The translations under genes and the position numbers were made by a program. Positions 1 to 8,803 of a stretch of DNA of 64,000 nucleotides are shown piece after piece. The stretch lies in NCBI GenBank assembly GCA_001897425.1, contig MKSW01000003.1, positions 190,377-254,376 of the forward strand, in the 5' to 3' direction. Numbering within the stretch: the first letter of the stretch is position 1; every line of letters starts with the position of its first letter. This DNA comes from Actinobacteria bacterium 69-20 (GTDB lineage: Bacteria; Actinomycetota; Actinomycetes; Mycobacteriales; Nakamurellaceae). The notes beneath the pieces are model-generated. The model had not been told where the DNA came from and ran no database searches. It saw only the letters and a program-made list of their open reading frames with translations.

Positions 1-696
1 AAGGCCGTCACCGACCCGGTCGCAGCCGCATGGTCGGCGGGCGTCTTCGAGTCGCTGAGAGTCTCGGGCATCCGGGTGGCGCGGCCTGTTCGATCACTCG
101 ATGGGCGCTGGGTGGTCGGCCGGTGGTGCGCGCAACGGTTCGTTTCCGGCCGGCCGAGCGCGCGTTATGCCGACACCGTTCGGGTGTCCGTGCAGCTGCA
201 TGAGTCGCTGCGCGGCGTGGCACGGCCCCGTTTGCTCGCCGAGCGGTCCGACCTGATCGGCTGGGCGGATCGCCTTGCCTGGGGCGAGGCGCGATCTGAC
301 GAGCCGGGGCTCGAGGCCGGTGCGGGCGCCGATCTATGGTCACAGATCGCGTCGGCGCGGAAGCCGGTCCGACTGCCGGACCAGCTGATTCACTGTGACC
401 TGTTCGGCAACGTCCTGTTCGCGGGCTCGGCACCGCCGGCCGTCATCGACTTCAACCCGCTCTTCCGCCCAGCAGAGTTCGCGGCGGCCGTGGTGGTGGT
501 CGACGCCGTGGCATGGGGCGGTGCGCCGCGCGAGTTCGCCGCCGAGTGGTCGGACTTCCCGGACTGGGAAGCATTGCTGCGACGCGCGGTCCTGTTCCGG
601 CTGGCGCTGGGTCTCGGCCATCCGCGCAGCACGCCGGAGTCGACGACGCGGATCATGACAGCCGCGAGATCGCTCGTCGCTGGCGCTGTTCCGTAG
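1..696 (+). CDS. TIGR02569-like protein, 5' end outside window
   Basis: The frame is open from the first base to a TAG at 694-696, giving at least 231 residues, so the start lies upstream of the window. The composition resembles the actinobacterial TIGR02569 family (about 275 aa, kinase/phosphotransferase-like fold, function unassigned). A segment near residues 125-145 has the pattern IHCDLFGNVLF followed by VIDFNP, similar to the catalytic and metal-binding loops of aminoglycoside-phosphotransferase-like enzymes. In M. tuberculosis the equivalent (recalled as Rv3205c) also lies near the AdnAB helicase genes. Its last 44 bp overlap the 3' end of the convergent DUF4192 gene. Enzymatic activity is inference only. 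Confidence 0.7.
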   Translation, partial: KAVTDPVAAAWSAGVFESLRVSGIRVARPVRSLDGRWVVGRWCAQRFVSGRPSARYADTVRVSVQLHESLRGVARPRLLAERSDLIGWADRLAWGEARSDEPGLEAGAGADLWSQIASARKPVRLPDQLIHCDLFGNVLFAGSAPPAVIDFNPLFRPAEFAAAVVVVDAVAWGGAPREFAAEWSDFPDWEALLRRAVLFRLALGLGHPRSTPESTTRIMTAARSLVAGAVP

Positions 697-1747
697 ATTT
701 GGTGGGCTTCTTCGCTCCTCGTTGATCCGCGGGTATCCGGATCTCGGCGAGCGCCGCAAGGCTTTGTGGGGGGATTCCGGCCGTGAAGGCCGCGCGCAGC
801 AGGTTGCCGAGGCGATGGTTCGGTGCCGATTCAAGGGTGCGGTCCACCGCGCACTGGGCCAAGGCACCGTCGCCGGAGCGATAGGCGGCCGCGGCGAGGA
901 CGGCGCAGATCTCGGCCGCGCAGTCCCGCGGGCAGCGGCGCGCCACCGAGATGAGCGCAGGGATAGCGCTTGCGTCACCGCGACCCACGGCGCGCGCAAC
1001 AAGCTGGTCACGGCAACCGATGTGCCCGATCAGCACGATGAGGTCGGCGGCCGCATGAGGGCCGACGCCGGACGGGGACCGGTCTTCCGACACGACGCGG
1101 GCAAAGGCCTCATCGAGGGCCACGGAGAGCGGCACCGTCAGATCGCGGGGAGACTCCGCGAGGATCGCCGCGAACCGATCGCGCGCATCCGCCAGCGCGG
1201 TGCGGAACCCATCGTCCGCTGGCCCCTCCGGACCGGCTATCGAGGCCGCGAGCTCGGCTCGGGTGGCGAGCACCCGCCGCCCTGCGAGAACGGTAGCGGC
1301 GGCGAGCTGTTGGGACTGCGGGTCGCTCTGATCCAGCATCGGGATGCCGGGATCGTCCGCCATGGCCCGTGCGGTTGCCGCCTCGCGGATCACGCCGCCG
1401 CCGACACACAGCGCCGAGACCACGGGAACGCCGCCGCGGGCGAGGGCTTCGAGAACGGGGTCGAGACACGCCGGCCGCCCCGCGTCGTCATAGCAGACGA
1501 CCACGGCCGAATCCGCGTATCGGACGGCATGCTGGGTGAGTTGCCGCACCATGTCGGTCGAACCCGGTGGGAACAGATCGACGCGCACCACCGGGCCGAC
1601 CCGGCTGCGCGGCCCGGTCAGGCACACCAGCACCAGGCTGTCGGTCGGCACGAAGCCGAGGAGTTGTGGGATGGCGGCGACGATGCCCTGTCCTCCGGAC
1701 AACCGGACGGCCGGTTCGCTCGTGGCGTGTGCAGTGTGGTGGGTCAT
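653..1747 (-). CDS. DUF4192 domain protein
   Basis: A 364-residue protein from ATG 1747; a GTG three codons upstream (1756) is also possible. The N-terminus carries the GIVAAIPQLLGFVPTDSLV pattern typical of DUF4192, an actinobacterial family of unknown function. The body is Ala/Arg-rich alpha/beta with no signal peptide or membrane segment, so it is probably cytosolic. The last 15 residues are very basic (KKPTKSTEQRQRR). It is convergent with, and overlaps by 44 bp, the TIGR02569 gene. It lies about 115 bp downstream of the alkyltransferase-like gene on the same strand and may be co-transcribed with it. Family assignment is from motif recognition; no function is proposed. Confidence 0.82.
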   Translation of the reverse strand: MTHHTAHATSEPAVRLSGGQGIVAAIPQLLGFVPTDSLVLVCLTGPRSRVGPVVRVDLFPPGSTDMVRQLTQHAVRYADSAVVVCYDDAGRPACLDPVLEALARGGVPVVSALCVGGGVIREAATARAMADDPGIPMLDQSDPQSQQLAAATVLAGRRVLATRAELAASIAGPEGPADDGFRTALADARDRFAAILAESPRDLTVPLSVALDEAFARVVSEDRSPSGVGPHAAADLIVLIGHIGCRDQLVARAVGRGDASAIPALISVARRCPRDCAAEICAVLAAAAYRSGDGALAQCAVDRTLESAPNHRLGNLLRAAFTAGIPPQSLAALAEIRIPADQRGAKKPTKSTEQRQRRAISRLS

Positions 1748-1863
1748 GGCGCTCACCTTGCCGCCACCGTGATGCGCTTGTCGCGAACGGCGTCATACCT
1801 GTGGATGGATCAACGCCAGGGGGACAACCGACCGTCCGACAGGCCTTCGGCGGCGCCGGTGTC

Positions 1864-2190
1864 CTAGCCGCGTGGTAAGGCCCCGGGTCGCCACCGGAAG
1901 CGTCGGAGATCGACCCGGCCGCCGTTGACTTCGACACCTTCGGAGCGAAGACGTTCGCACTGCTCGACGACCAGATGGGACGCCGGTGTGCCGTTCGCGC
2001 GGAGGATCCGGTACCACGGGGTCGCATCGTCCGACAATTCCGCGAGGACACGACCGACGAGACGCGGCGACGGGGTTCCCGCGAGCGCGGCGATGTCGCC
2101 GTACGTAGCCACGTTGCCGCGCGGCACCGACGCGACCATGTCGAGAATCCGCTCGGCCAGAACCATGTCCACACGACCATCTTCGTGCAC
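1864..2190 (-). CDS. Alkyltransferase-like (ATL) DNA-binding protein
   Basis: 108 residues from GTG 2190 (an internal ATG at 2166 is the alternative). It matches the C-terminal DNA-binding domain of O6-alkylguanine-DNA alkyltransferases: GNVATYG, then an arginine finger in SPRLVGRVL, then the active-site segment. The alkyl-accepting Cys of PCHR is replaced: the sequence reads PWYRIL. ATL proteins carry Trp there and cannot remove the alkyl group; known members flag the lesion for nucleotide-excision repair. The usual ATL motif is PWHR, so Tyr in place of His is a small departure. It is divergent from adnA with only 28 bp between start codons, a DNA-repair neighbourhood. Role is inferred from family. 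Confidence 0.8.
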   Translation of the reverse strand: MHEDGRVDMVLAERILDMVASVPRGNVATYGDIAALAGTPSPRLVGRVLAELSDDATPWYRILRANGTPASHLVVEQCERLRSEGVEVNGGRVDLRRFRWRPGALPRG

Positions 2191-2218
2191 TGTCGGAGGC
2201 GTGTGATCCCATGGGCCT

Positions 2219-5200
2219 GTGCTGAGCGATTCGGATCCCCGCGTGGTGCGGGATGGATGGTCTCCGCGCTACGTCCTCACCCGCGCGGTGCGTCCGCGCG
2301 CGCCTTTCGTACCCGCGCCGGGCCAGCGCGCGGTGATCGATCACGATGCAGGGCGGCTCAAGGTTCTCGCCGGTCCCGGCACCGGAAAGACCGCGACGAT
2401 CGTCGAGGCGGTGGCGGATCGGATCCTGCGGCGAGGCGTCGACCCTAGCTCGATCCTCGTGCTGACCTTCTCGCGCCGGGCCGCGGCCGAGCTCGCGACG
2501 CGCATCTCCGCCCGCCTCGACATCACGGTGACCGAGCCGATCGTCCGAACCCTGCACTCCTACGCCTATTCCGTCGTCCGATCGGCGGCGCTCGCCGCGG
2601 GCGACCCGCCGCCGCGGCTGCTCGACGCCGGCCAGGCGGATCTCATGGTGCGCGAGATGCTGGCCGGCCACGCGGACGAGGGTGGCCGGTATTGGCCCGC
2701 CGAGCTTCGTCCGGCGCTACGGGTGCGCGCCTTCGCGTCCGAGTTACGCGAACTGCTGCTGCGCCTCGCGGAGCGCCAGATCGCGTCGCGCCGCGTGGCC
2801 GCACTCGGACGGCGACTGCGCCGGCCCGAGTGGTGCGCGGTCGCCGAATTCATCGACGAATACCGGGATATCGGCGATCTACGGCAGGGCACTGCGCGGC
2901 TCGGTGCGGCGTTGGACCAGGCCGAATTGACGGCCGCCGCGTTGGACCGCCTCGCCGACCCGGCGGTTCTCACCGCTCAGCAGGCGCGGTTCCGTCGGAT
3001 CTTCGTGGACGAGTACCAGGACGTCGACCCGGCCCAGGCGCAGCTGATCGAGCTCCTCGCCACCGGCGCAGACGAGTTCGTGGCGGTCGGCGACCCGGAT
3101 CAGGCGATCTACGCCTTCCGCGGCGCCGCGCCCGGTGTGATGGAGCATCTGCAGACGGAGGCGGTGACAGCCCTGACCACCTGCCACCGGATGGCGCCCG
3201 TACTGGTGGAACGCACCCGGGGTGTCGCGCATCTGCTGCCCGGCCGGGATATTCATCGTCATCTCGAACCGGCCGACGCGGAACCGGCGGGCGATGTCGA
3301 CGTGCGGGTGCTGCCTACGGCGGCGCAGGAGGGTGCCTACATCGCGGACCAACTCCGCCGGGCGCACGCCGAATCGTCGGTCGACTGGTCGCGGATGGCT
3401 GTCCTGCTCCGGTCGCCGATGGCCACGGGGGCGGCCATCCGTCGGTCGCTGGCTGCTGCCGGTGTGCCGGTGGCGACGAGTGCGGCGGGGCCCCTTTCCG
3501 CGGAACCGCTCGTCGCGGCACTGCTCGACGTGTTACGTGCCGGGGTGGACCCGCGTCGCCCGCGCGGGCCCGCCGCGCTCGCGCTGTTGGCCTCGCCCGT
3601 CGGCGGCCTCGACCCCCTGTCGCTGCGGCGGTTACGACGATCGGTCCGCGCCCACGCGCCCGGATGGGCGCCCGAGGATGGGGTGTCGAGCGGCGCGTTG
3701 ATCGCGAACATCCTGCGGGGAGATCGCCCGATGCCACCCGGACTCCCGAAAGACCTGGCGGAGCCCGTGGGTCGAGTCGCGTCCCTGGTGGCGATCGCCC
3801 GCGGCGGAGCGTCCGCTGCCGCGGCCGAGACCGTGCTCTGGCAGGTGTGGGAAGCATCGGGATTGGCGGGCCGGCTGCTCGAGCAGAGCGAGCGTGGCGG
3901 CCGCGATGGTGCGCGGGCCGATGCCCACCTCGACGCGGTGATGGCCCTGTTCGATCGTGCGGCCGATCTCGCGGCCCAACTTCCGGCAGCGGGTATTCCG
4001 GGCCTGTTGGATGTGCTGGACGACGACGAGATACCGGTATCCGGGGCGGTCACGCGAGAGGTGCAGGCGGTCGCTGTCATGTCGGCGCACGCGGCCAAGG
4101 GGCTGGAATGGGACGTCGTCGCCGTGGCGGGCGTCCAGGCCGAGGTGTGGCCAGATCTGCGCCGACGATCGAGCCTGCTCGGGATGAGCGAACTCCTCGA
4201 CGCGGCGGCGGGCATCGAAGCGCCGCTCCCGGCGGCGGGCGTGCTCGCCGACGAGCGGCGACTGTTCTACGTCGCCGCGACGCGCGCGCGCCGACGCCTC
4301 ATCGTGACGGCCGTCCATGACGAGGAGACGAGACCGTCGCAATTCCTTGCGGAGATCGCAGGTGATGGCGCCGTTCCGGTCGGTTGGCCGCTGGGGGCAC
4401 GCGGCACCCCGCGCCGCGCGCTGCATCTCCCGGCGCTGATCGCCGACCTTCGGCGGGCGGCGTCCCCCGGTGAGGCGGCGTCCCCCGGTGAGGCGGCGTC
4501 CTTCGGCGAGGCGGCGTCCCTCGACGAGGCTGCGTCCCCCAACGAGGCGGCGTCGGGCCCGCAGCGCAGACTTACCGCGGCGCGCGGCCTGGCGCGGCTC
4601 GCCGCTACCGGTATTCACGCCGCGGATCCCGCGCACTGGTACGGACTTCTGGAACTGTCCACTCAGGAGCCGTTGATCCCGAGCGACGCGGAGATCGTCC
4701 TTTCGCCGTCGCAGATCGCGTCCCTTCAGGAATGCCCGCTGCGCACCGTCCTGGAGCGGAACGGCGGACGCGGCGAACAGAGCCAGGCGCAGCTCCTGGG
4801 CATCGCGGTGCACGCGCTGGCCGAGGGGATGGCAGCGGGCGCGGACGACGCCGATATCGACCGTGCCATCGAGGAGTACCTCGAATCCCAGGATCATCTG
4901 CCGGCATGGGAAATCGCACACCTCCGCCGACGCATGCAGACGATGAGACAGGCACTCGCATCGTGGATCCGCGAACAGTCCGGGACGCGTACCTACCTCG
5001 GGTCCGAGCTGGACCTCGATGTCGTGCTCCCACCGGACGGCCCGCGCTCCATACGACTGCGTGGGAGGGTGGACTGGCTATCGGCCGATCCGGATGGCCG
5101 AGTCGTCGTCACCGATTTCAAGACCGGATCAACACCGCCGACGAAGGCGGCTGCCGAGGAGCATGTGCAGCTGGCCGTCTACCAACTCGCGATTGCGCTG

Positions 5201-5464
5201 GGTGGGCTGTCCGTCGCGGTTCCGACGTCGATGACGCGGCTCGGTGGTGCAGAACTCGTCTATCTGAGCACCGGGAAGCCGGTGCTGCGCTCGCAGCGGG
5301 CGCAGGACGATCAGTCGCGGGAACACTGGATCGGTGAACTGCGCCGAGTCGCGGCGGGCGCGGCCGGATCGACCTACGTCGCGCGGCAGGGCGACTATTG
5401 CGCCCGTTGCCCGGTACGCACGGCCTGCCCCATACAACCCGAGGGCCGGCAGGTGACGCGATGA
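2219..5464 (+). CDS. adnA: AdnA-type UvrD-like helicase/nuclease subunit
   Basis: 1081 residues from GTG 2219. Superfamily 1A helicase motifs appear in order: Walker A GPGTGKT at 52-58, TFSRRAAAEL, Walker B VDEYQDVDPAQ, GDPDQAIYAFRG, HAAKGLEWDVV, and a motif VI ending VAATRARRRL. The C-terminal third is a RecB/PD-(D/E)XK nuclease with VTDFKTG and QLAVYQ. A Cys at 839 (QECPL) and three near 1060-1070 (YCARCPVRTACP) are spaced as in Fe-S AddB-type nucleases. Overlap with adnB (ATGA) implies a 1:1 heterodimer that resects double-strand breaks, as shown for mycobacterial AdnAB. A run of hexapeptide repeats links motor and nuclease. The adnA assignment rests on order and domains. Confidence 0.87.
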   Translation: MLSDSDPRVVRDGWSPRYVLTRAVRPRAPFVPAPGQRAVIDHDAGRLKVLAGPGTGKTATIVEAVADRILRRGVDPSSILVLTFSRRAAAELATRISARLDITVTEPIVRTLHSYAYSVVRSAALAAGDPPPRLLDAGQADLMVREMLAGHADEGGRYWPAELRPALRVRAFASELRELLLRLAERQIASRRVAALGRRLRRPEWCAVAEFIDEYRDIGDLRQGTARLGAALDQAELTAAALDRLADPAVLTAQQARFRRIFVDEYQDVDPAQAQLIELLATGADEFVAVGDPDQAIYAFRGAAPGVMEHLQTEAVTALTTCHRMAPVLVERTRGVAHLLPGRDIHRHLEPADAEPAGDVDVRVLPTAAQEGAYIADQLRRAHAESSVDWSRMAVLLRSPMATGAAIRRSLAAAGVPVATSAAGPLSAEPLVAALLDVLRAGVDPRRPRGPAALALLASPVGGLDPLSLRRLRRSVRAHAPGWAPEDGVSSGALIANILRGDRPMPPGLPKDLAEPVGRVASLVAIARGGASAAAAETVLWQVWEASGLAGRLLEQSERGGRDGARADAHLDAVMALFDRAADLAAQLPAAGIPGLLDVLDDDEIPVSGAVTREVQAVAVMSAHAAKGLEWDVVAVAGVQAEVWPDLRRRSSLLGMSELLDAAAGIEAPLPAAGVLADERRLFYVAATRARRRLIVTAVHDEETRPSQFLAEIAGDGAVPVGWPLGARGTPRRALHLPALIADLRRAASPGEAASPGEAASFGEAASLDEAASPNEAASGPQRRLTAARGLARLAATGIHAADPAHWYGLLELSTQEPLIPSDAEIVLSPSQIASLQECPLRTVLERNGGRGEQSQAQLLGIAVHALAEGMAAGADDADIDRAIEEYLESQDHLPAWEIAHLRRRMQTMRQALASWIREQSGTRTYLGSELDLDVVLPPDGPRSIRLRGRVDWLSADPDGRVVVTDFKTGSTPPTKAAAEEHVQLAVYQLAIALGGLSVAVPTSMTRLGGAELVYLSTGKPVLRSQRAQDDQSREHWIGELRRVAAGAAGSTYVARQGDYCARCPVRTACPIQPEGRQVTR
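4457..4555 (+). repeat. 18-bp in-frame tandem repeat in adnA linker
   Basis: Five consecutive 18-bp units plus a 9-bp partial sixth. The first two units are identical (GCGGCGTCCCCCGGTGAG); units 3-5 differ at codons 4 and 5. The encoded hexapeptide is A-A-S-P-G-E with variants F-G-E, L-D-E and P-N-E. It covers residues about 747-779, between the helicase core and the nuclease domain, so it is probably a flexible tether. Unit number is likely to vary between strains. Confidence 0.95.
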
Positions 5465-8400
5465 GGATCGACCCACTGGAACTTGCGGCTGTGTTCGGAC
5501 GGCCGGCGCCTACTGCCGAGCAGATTGCCGTGATCTCCGCACCGCTGGAGCCCACATTGGTGATCGCCGGCGCCGGATCGGGGAAGACGGAGACCATCGC
5601 CGCGCGCGTCGCCTACCTCGTCGCGAACGGACTGGCGGAACCGGGCAACATCGTGGGGCTCACGTTCACGCGCAAGGCGGCCACCGAGTTGGCCGAACGT
5701 GTTCGCTCGCGTCTGCGGATGCTGGCCGGCGCGGGCGTGGTGGACGATGCTGCGGCGCTGGCCGGCTCGGAACCGGTGATCGGGACCTATCACTCGTTCG
5801 CCGGTCGGCTGATCGACGAGTTCGGGCCGCTGGCCGGTATCGAACCAACCGCGCGTGTGCTGACCGCGACGGCCTCGTGGCAACTCGCCCGCAGCGTGGT
5901 CGGCAGCTGGGACGCCGACTTGGACACCGATTACGGTCCGGATCGGGTGACGCAGGACCTCCTCGCCATATCCGGGGCGCTCGGCGACCACTTGGTCACC
6001 ACCGACATGCTGGACGGTGAGTTGACACGCATCATCGCGGCGTTGTCGGACGCGCCGCCGAGCAGGGGACAGCGGTCGCAGATCCACAACGGTCTGGTAG
6101 GCCCGATCGCCGCGCTGACGAACCGGCGCGCGCTGCTTCCGTTGGTGCGCGCGTATGACGAGGCGAAGCGGGAGATCCACGCCGTCGATTTTGCCGACCA
6201 GATGCGGCTTGCTGCGCTTCTTGTCGAGACGTCGGCAGCGGTCGGGCAGTCGCTGCGTGCGCGGCACCCCGTCGTGCTTCTCGACGAATACCAGGACACC
6301 GGTCATGCCCAGCGGGTGATCCTCCGCACCCTGTTCGGCGACCCCGGGCCGGGCCTTGCTCCGGGAGGCGGCCCGAGCCGGCGGGGTCACTGTGTCACCG
6401 TGGTCGGCGACCCGGTGCAGTCGATCTACGGCTGGCGGGGCGCGTCCGCGTCGAACCTGCTCCGGTTCGCGACGGACTTTCCGCGTCGTGACGGCTCGCC
6501 GGCCGTGACTCGTCCGCTGCTGGTCAGCTTCCGGAACGACCGACGGATACTCGATATCGCGAATGTGGCGTCCGTGGACGTGCGCGCGGGCGCGGTCCCG
6601 GTGGGGGAGCTCAGACCGTCGGACGTGGCTGGCCGCGGGAAGGTCAGCAGTGCTCTGCTGACGACGATCGACGACGAGAACGAGTGGCTTGCCGGCGTTC
6701 TCGTGGACGCGCGTGAGCGAACAAGCGAGGACCCGTCCATGGCGGTCCTGGTCCGGCGTCGCGCAGCGATGCCCGGCGTCGCGGCTGCGTTGCGCGCCCG
6801 CGGCCTGGTCGTCGAAGTGGTCGGTGTGGGTGGCCTCGTCGACGAACCCGAGGTGGCCGACGTTATCGCGATGCTGCGCCTCGCCGTGGACCATCGATCC
6901 GGCCCCGCGGCCGTGCGCATCCTATCCGGTGCGCGGTGGCGTTTGGGCATCGCGGATCTTGCGGCACTCGCGCGGCGTGCCCGCGAACTTCGCGTCGTGT
7001 CGCCCGGTTCGCCGGACGGTACCGCCGCGGGAGAAGGCGCCAGCGGCCCCCTCGCGAAGATCAGGCTGGCCCTCGCGGACGCAATCGGAGGCGAGGACGT
7101 CGACCAAGCCGGCCTGGCCGATGCGCTCGCCGACCCCGGTGATGCGGACCGCTACTCCGCGCCAGGCTGGCGGCGAATCAATGCCTTACGGGACGAATTA
7201 CGTTGGCTCCGAACACGGCTGACGGCACCGCTCGGCGAGATCGTGACCGATATCGAACGAGTGCTGGGTCTGGAGGTCGAGGTGCTGCTCGGCCCGGACG
7301 GGCGCGCGCATCTCGACGAGTTCGAGTCCATCGTGGCCGACGTGGCGGCGACCGGTGCCGGGCCCGTCGAGCTCCTCGACTACCTGGCCACGGCCGGAGA
7401 GCGCGAAGACGGCCTGCCGCCCGGCGCGGCGCAGTCGCCGCCCGGCCGGGTGCAGGTGCTCACCGTGCATTCCGCCAAGGGGCTCGAGTGGGACGTGGTG
7501 GCCATTCCGCACCTGTCGGACGAGGTTTTCCCGAGCGGAATGTCGAGCAGTTGGCTCGGCGACGCCGGGTTCCTGCCGCCTGCGCTGCGCGGCGATCGTG
7601 CCGATCTCCCGGCTCTGGATCTGCCGGCGGGCGCGGACCAGCGGGAACTAGCCGATGCCGTCCAGGCGCATCGCGCCGCCTGGCGCGCCCTTCAGCTGAC
7701 CGAAGAACGGCGATTGTTCTACGTCGCGGTGACCCGGGCGCGGCACCACCTCGTGCTGTCCGCCCATCATTGGGGCGCCACGCGCAAGACCGCGACGGGC
7801 CCCGGCGCATTCCTCCGGGAGCTTGCCGACGGCTCCAGCGACCTGCTGGGCGACCCTGACGTCTGGGCCGATCCACCCGTGGACGGAGCGTCGAACCCCT
7901 TGCTGGACGATCCCATCGTCGGCGAGTGGCCGGTGGACCCGCTCGGTGACCGGCGGCCATCGATTGAGGCAGCGGCGGAACTCGTGCGCGCCGCTGGTCG
8001 TCGCACGCCCGAAGCGGTGCCGACCGACGTCGAGAGCGAGTGGGACGCGGACATCGATCTCCTCCTCGCCGAACGTGCCGCGGCAGCGAGCATGCCGCAG
8101 GAAGTGGACGTGCCGTTGCCCTCGGCGGTATCCGTGTCGATGCTCGTGGAGCTGGCCGCCGATCCGCGACGCCTCGCCCGATCGCTGCACCGCCCGATGC
8201 CGCAGCCCCCGGCTCCGCAAGCGCGACGGGGGACGGCGTTCCATGCGTGGCTCGAACGGCACTTCGGCGGGGACGCGTTGCTCGATCTTGACGAGTTGCC
8301 CGGCGCGCGGGACGAGGGTGCGGCGCCGGACGAGCAGCTGTCCGACCTGGTGGCGGCATTTCGCGCATCGCCGTGGGTCGATCGCGTGCCGATCGCCGTC

Positions 8401-8715
8401 GAGGTGCCGTTCGTGACGAACGTCGCGGGGTTGACGGTCCGCGGCCGGATCGACGCGGTGTTCGCAGACACCGATGGCGGCGCCACCGTCATCGACTGGA
8501 AGACGGGCAGCGTCCCCACGGGAGCGCACGCGCAGGCCGCCGCGGTCCAGCTCACCGCGTACCGCTTGGCCTGGTCACGTTTGCGGGGGCTGCCTCTCGA
8601 CAATGTCCGAGCCGCGTTCTACTACGTTGCGGCCGGACGGACGATCACACCGGAAGACTTCATGGATGCCGCCGATCTCGAACACCTCGTCGCAGTGTCG
8701 ACATCTGCCCGATGA
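5461..8715 (+). CDS. adnB: AdnB-type UvrD-like helicase/nuclease subunit
   Basis: 1084 residues. ATG 5461 overlaps the adnA stop (ATGA), so it is preferred over in-frame upstream starts. SF1A helicase motifs: Walker A GAGSGKT at 37-43, GLTFTRKAA, Walker B LLDEYQDTGHAQ, GDPVQSIYGWRG, SAKGLEWDVV and VAVTRARHHL. The C-terminal domain carries a RecB-family nuclease: RGTAFHAWLERH, then GRIDAVF, DWKTG and QLTAYR. Both subunits therefore keep motor and nuclease signatures, as in mycobacterial AdnAB, where AdnB is the lead translocase. No Cys cluster like that in AdnA is seen at its C-terminus. Expected role: ATP-driven end resection of DNA breaks in the cytosol. Confidence 0.88.
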   Translation: MRIDPLELAAVFGRPAPTAEQIAVISAPLEPTLVIAGAGSGKTETIAARVAYLVANGLAEPGNIVGLTFTRKAATELAERVRSRLRMLAGAGVVDDAAALAGSEPVIGTYHSFAGRLIDEFGPLAGIEPTARVLTATASWQLARSVVGSWDADLDTDYGPDRVTQDLLAISGALGDHLVTTDMLDGELTRIIAALSDAPPSRGQRSQIHNGLVGPIAALTNRRALLPLVRAYDEAKREIHAVDFADQMRLAALLVETSAAVGQSLRARHPVVLLDEYQDTGHAQRVILRTLFGDPGPGLAPGGGPSRRGHCVTVVGDPVQSIYGWRGASASNLLRFATDFPRRDGSPAVTRPLLVSFRNDRRILDIANVASVDVRAGAVPVGELRPSDVAGRGKVSSALLTTIDDENEWLAGVLVDARERTSEDPSMAVLVRRRAAMPGVAAALRARGLVVEVVGVGGLVDEPEVADVIAMLRLAVDHRSGPAAVRILSGARWRLGIADLAALARRARELRVVSPGSPDGTAAGEGASGPLAKIRLALADAIGGEDVDQAGLADALADPGDADRYSAPGWRRINALRDELRWLRTRLTAPLGEIVTDIERVLGLEVEVLLGPDGRAHLDEFESIVADVAATGAGPVELLDYLATAGEREDGLPPGAAQSPPGRVQVLTVHSAKGLEWDVVAIPHLSDEVFPSGMSSSWLGDAGFLPPALRGDRADLPALDLPAGADQRELADAVQAHRAAWRALQLTEERRLFYVAVTRARHHLVLSAHHWGATRKTATGPGAFLRELADGSSDLLGDPDVWADPPVDGASNPLLDDPIVGEWPVDPLGDRRPSIEAAAELVRAAGRRTPEAVPTDVESEWDADIDLLLAERAAAASMPQEVDVPLPSAVSVSMLVELAADPRRLARSLHRPMPQPPAPQARRGTAFHAWLERHFGGDALLDLDELPGARDEGAAPDEQLSDLVAAFRASPWVDRVPIAVEVPFVTNVAGLTVRGRIDAVFADTDGGATVIDWKTGSVPTGAHAQAAAVQLTAYRLAWSRLRGLPLDNVRAAFYYVAAGRTITPEDFMDAADLEHLVAVSTSAR

Positions 8716-8791
8716 TCGACGCACGGCCGAAGGGCGCCTGCGCCACCGGAAGGAGGCCGATGCGGCAACGGAACTGCTGCGCGGCGAACCG

Positions 8792-8797
8792 TAGGCT
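8792..8797 (+). promoter_or_regulatory. -10 box of a likely leaderless folP2 promoter
   Basis: TAGGCT, followed by 6 nt and then the folP2 ATG (8804). In mycobacteria TANNNT placed 6-8 nt before a start codon is the signature of leaderless transcripts. No strong Shine-Dalgarno precedes the ATG and no good -35 is visible. Confidence 0.5.
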
Positions 8798-8803
8798 GAG
8801 TCG

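Noticed and set aside
2692..4320. A 542-codon frame inside adnA
   Set aside because: Composition is Arg/Gly/Pro-rich shadow of adnA with no motif; adnA itself has all helicase motifs.
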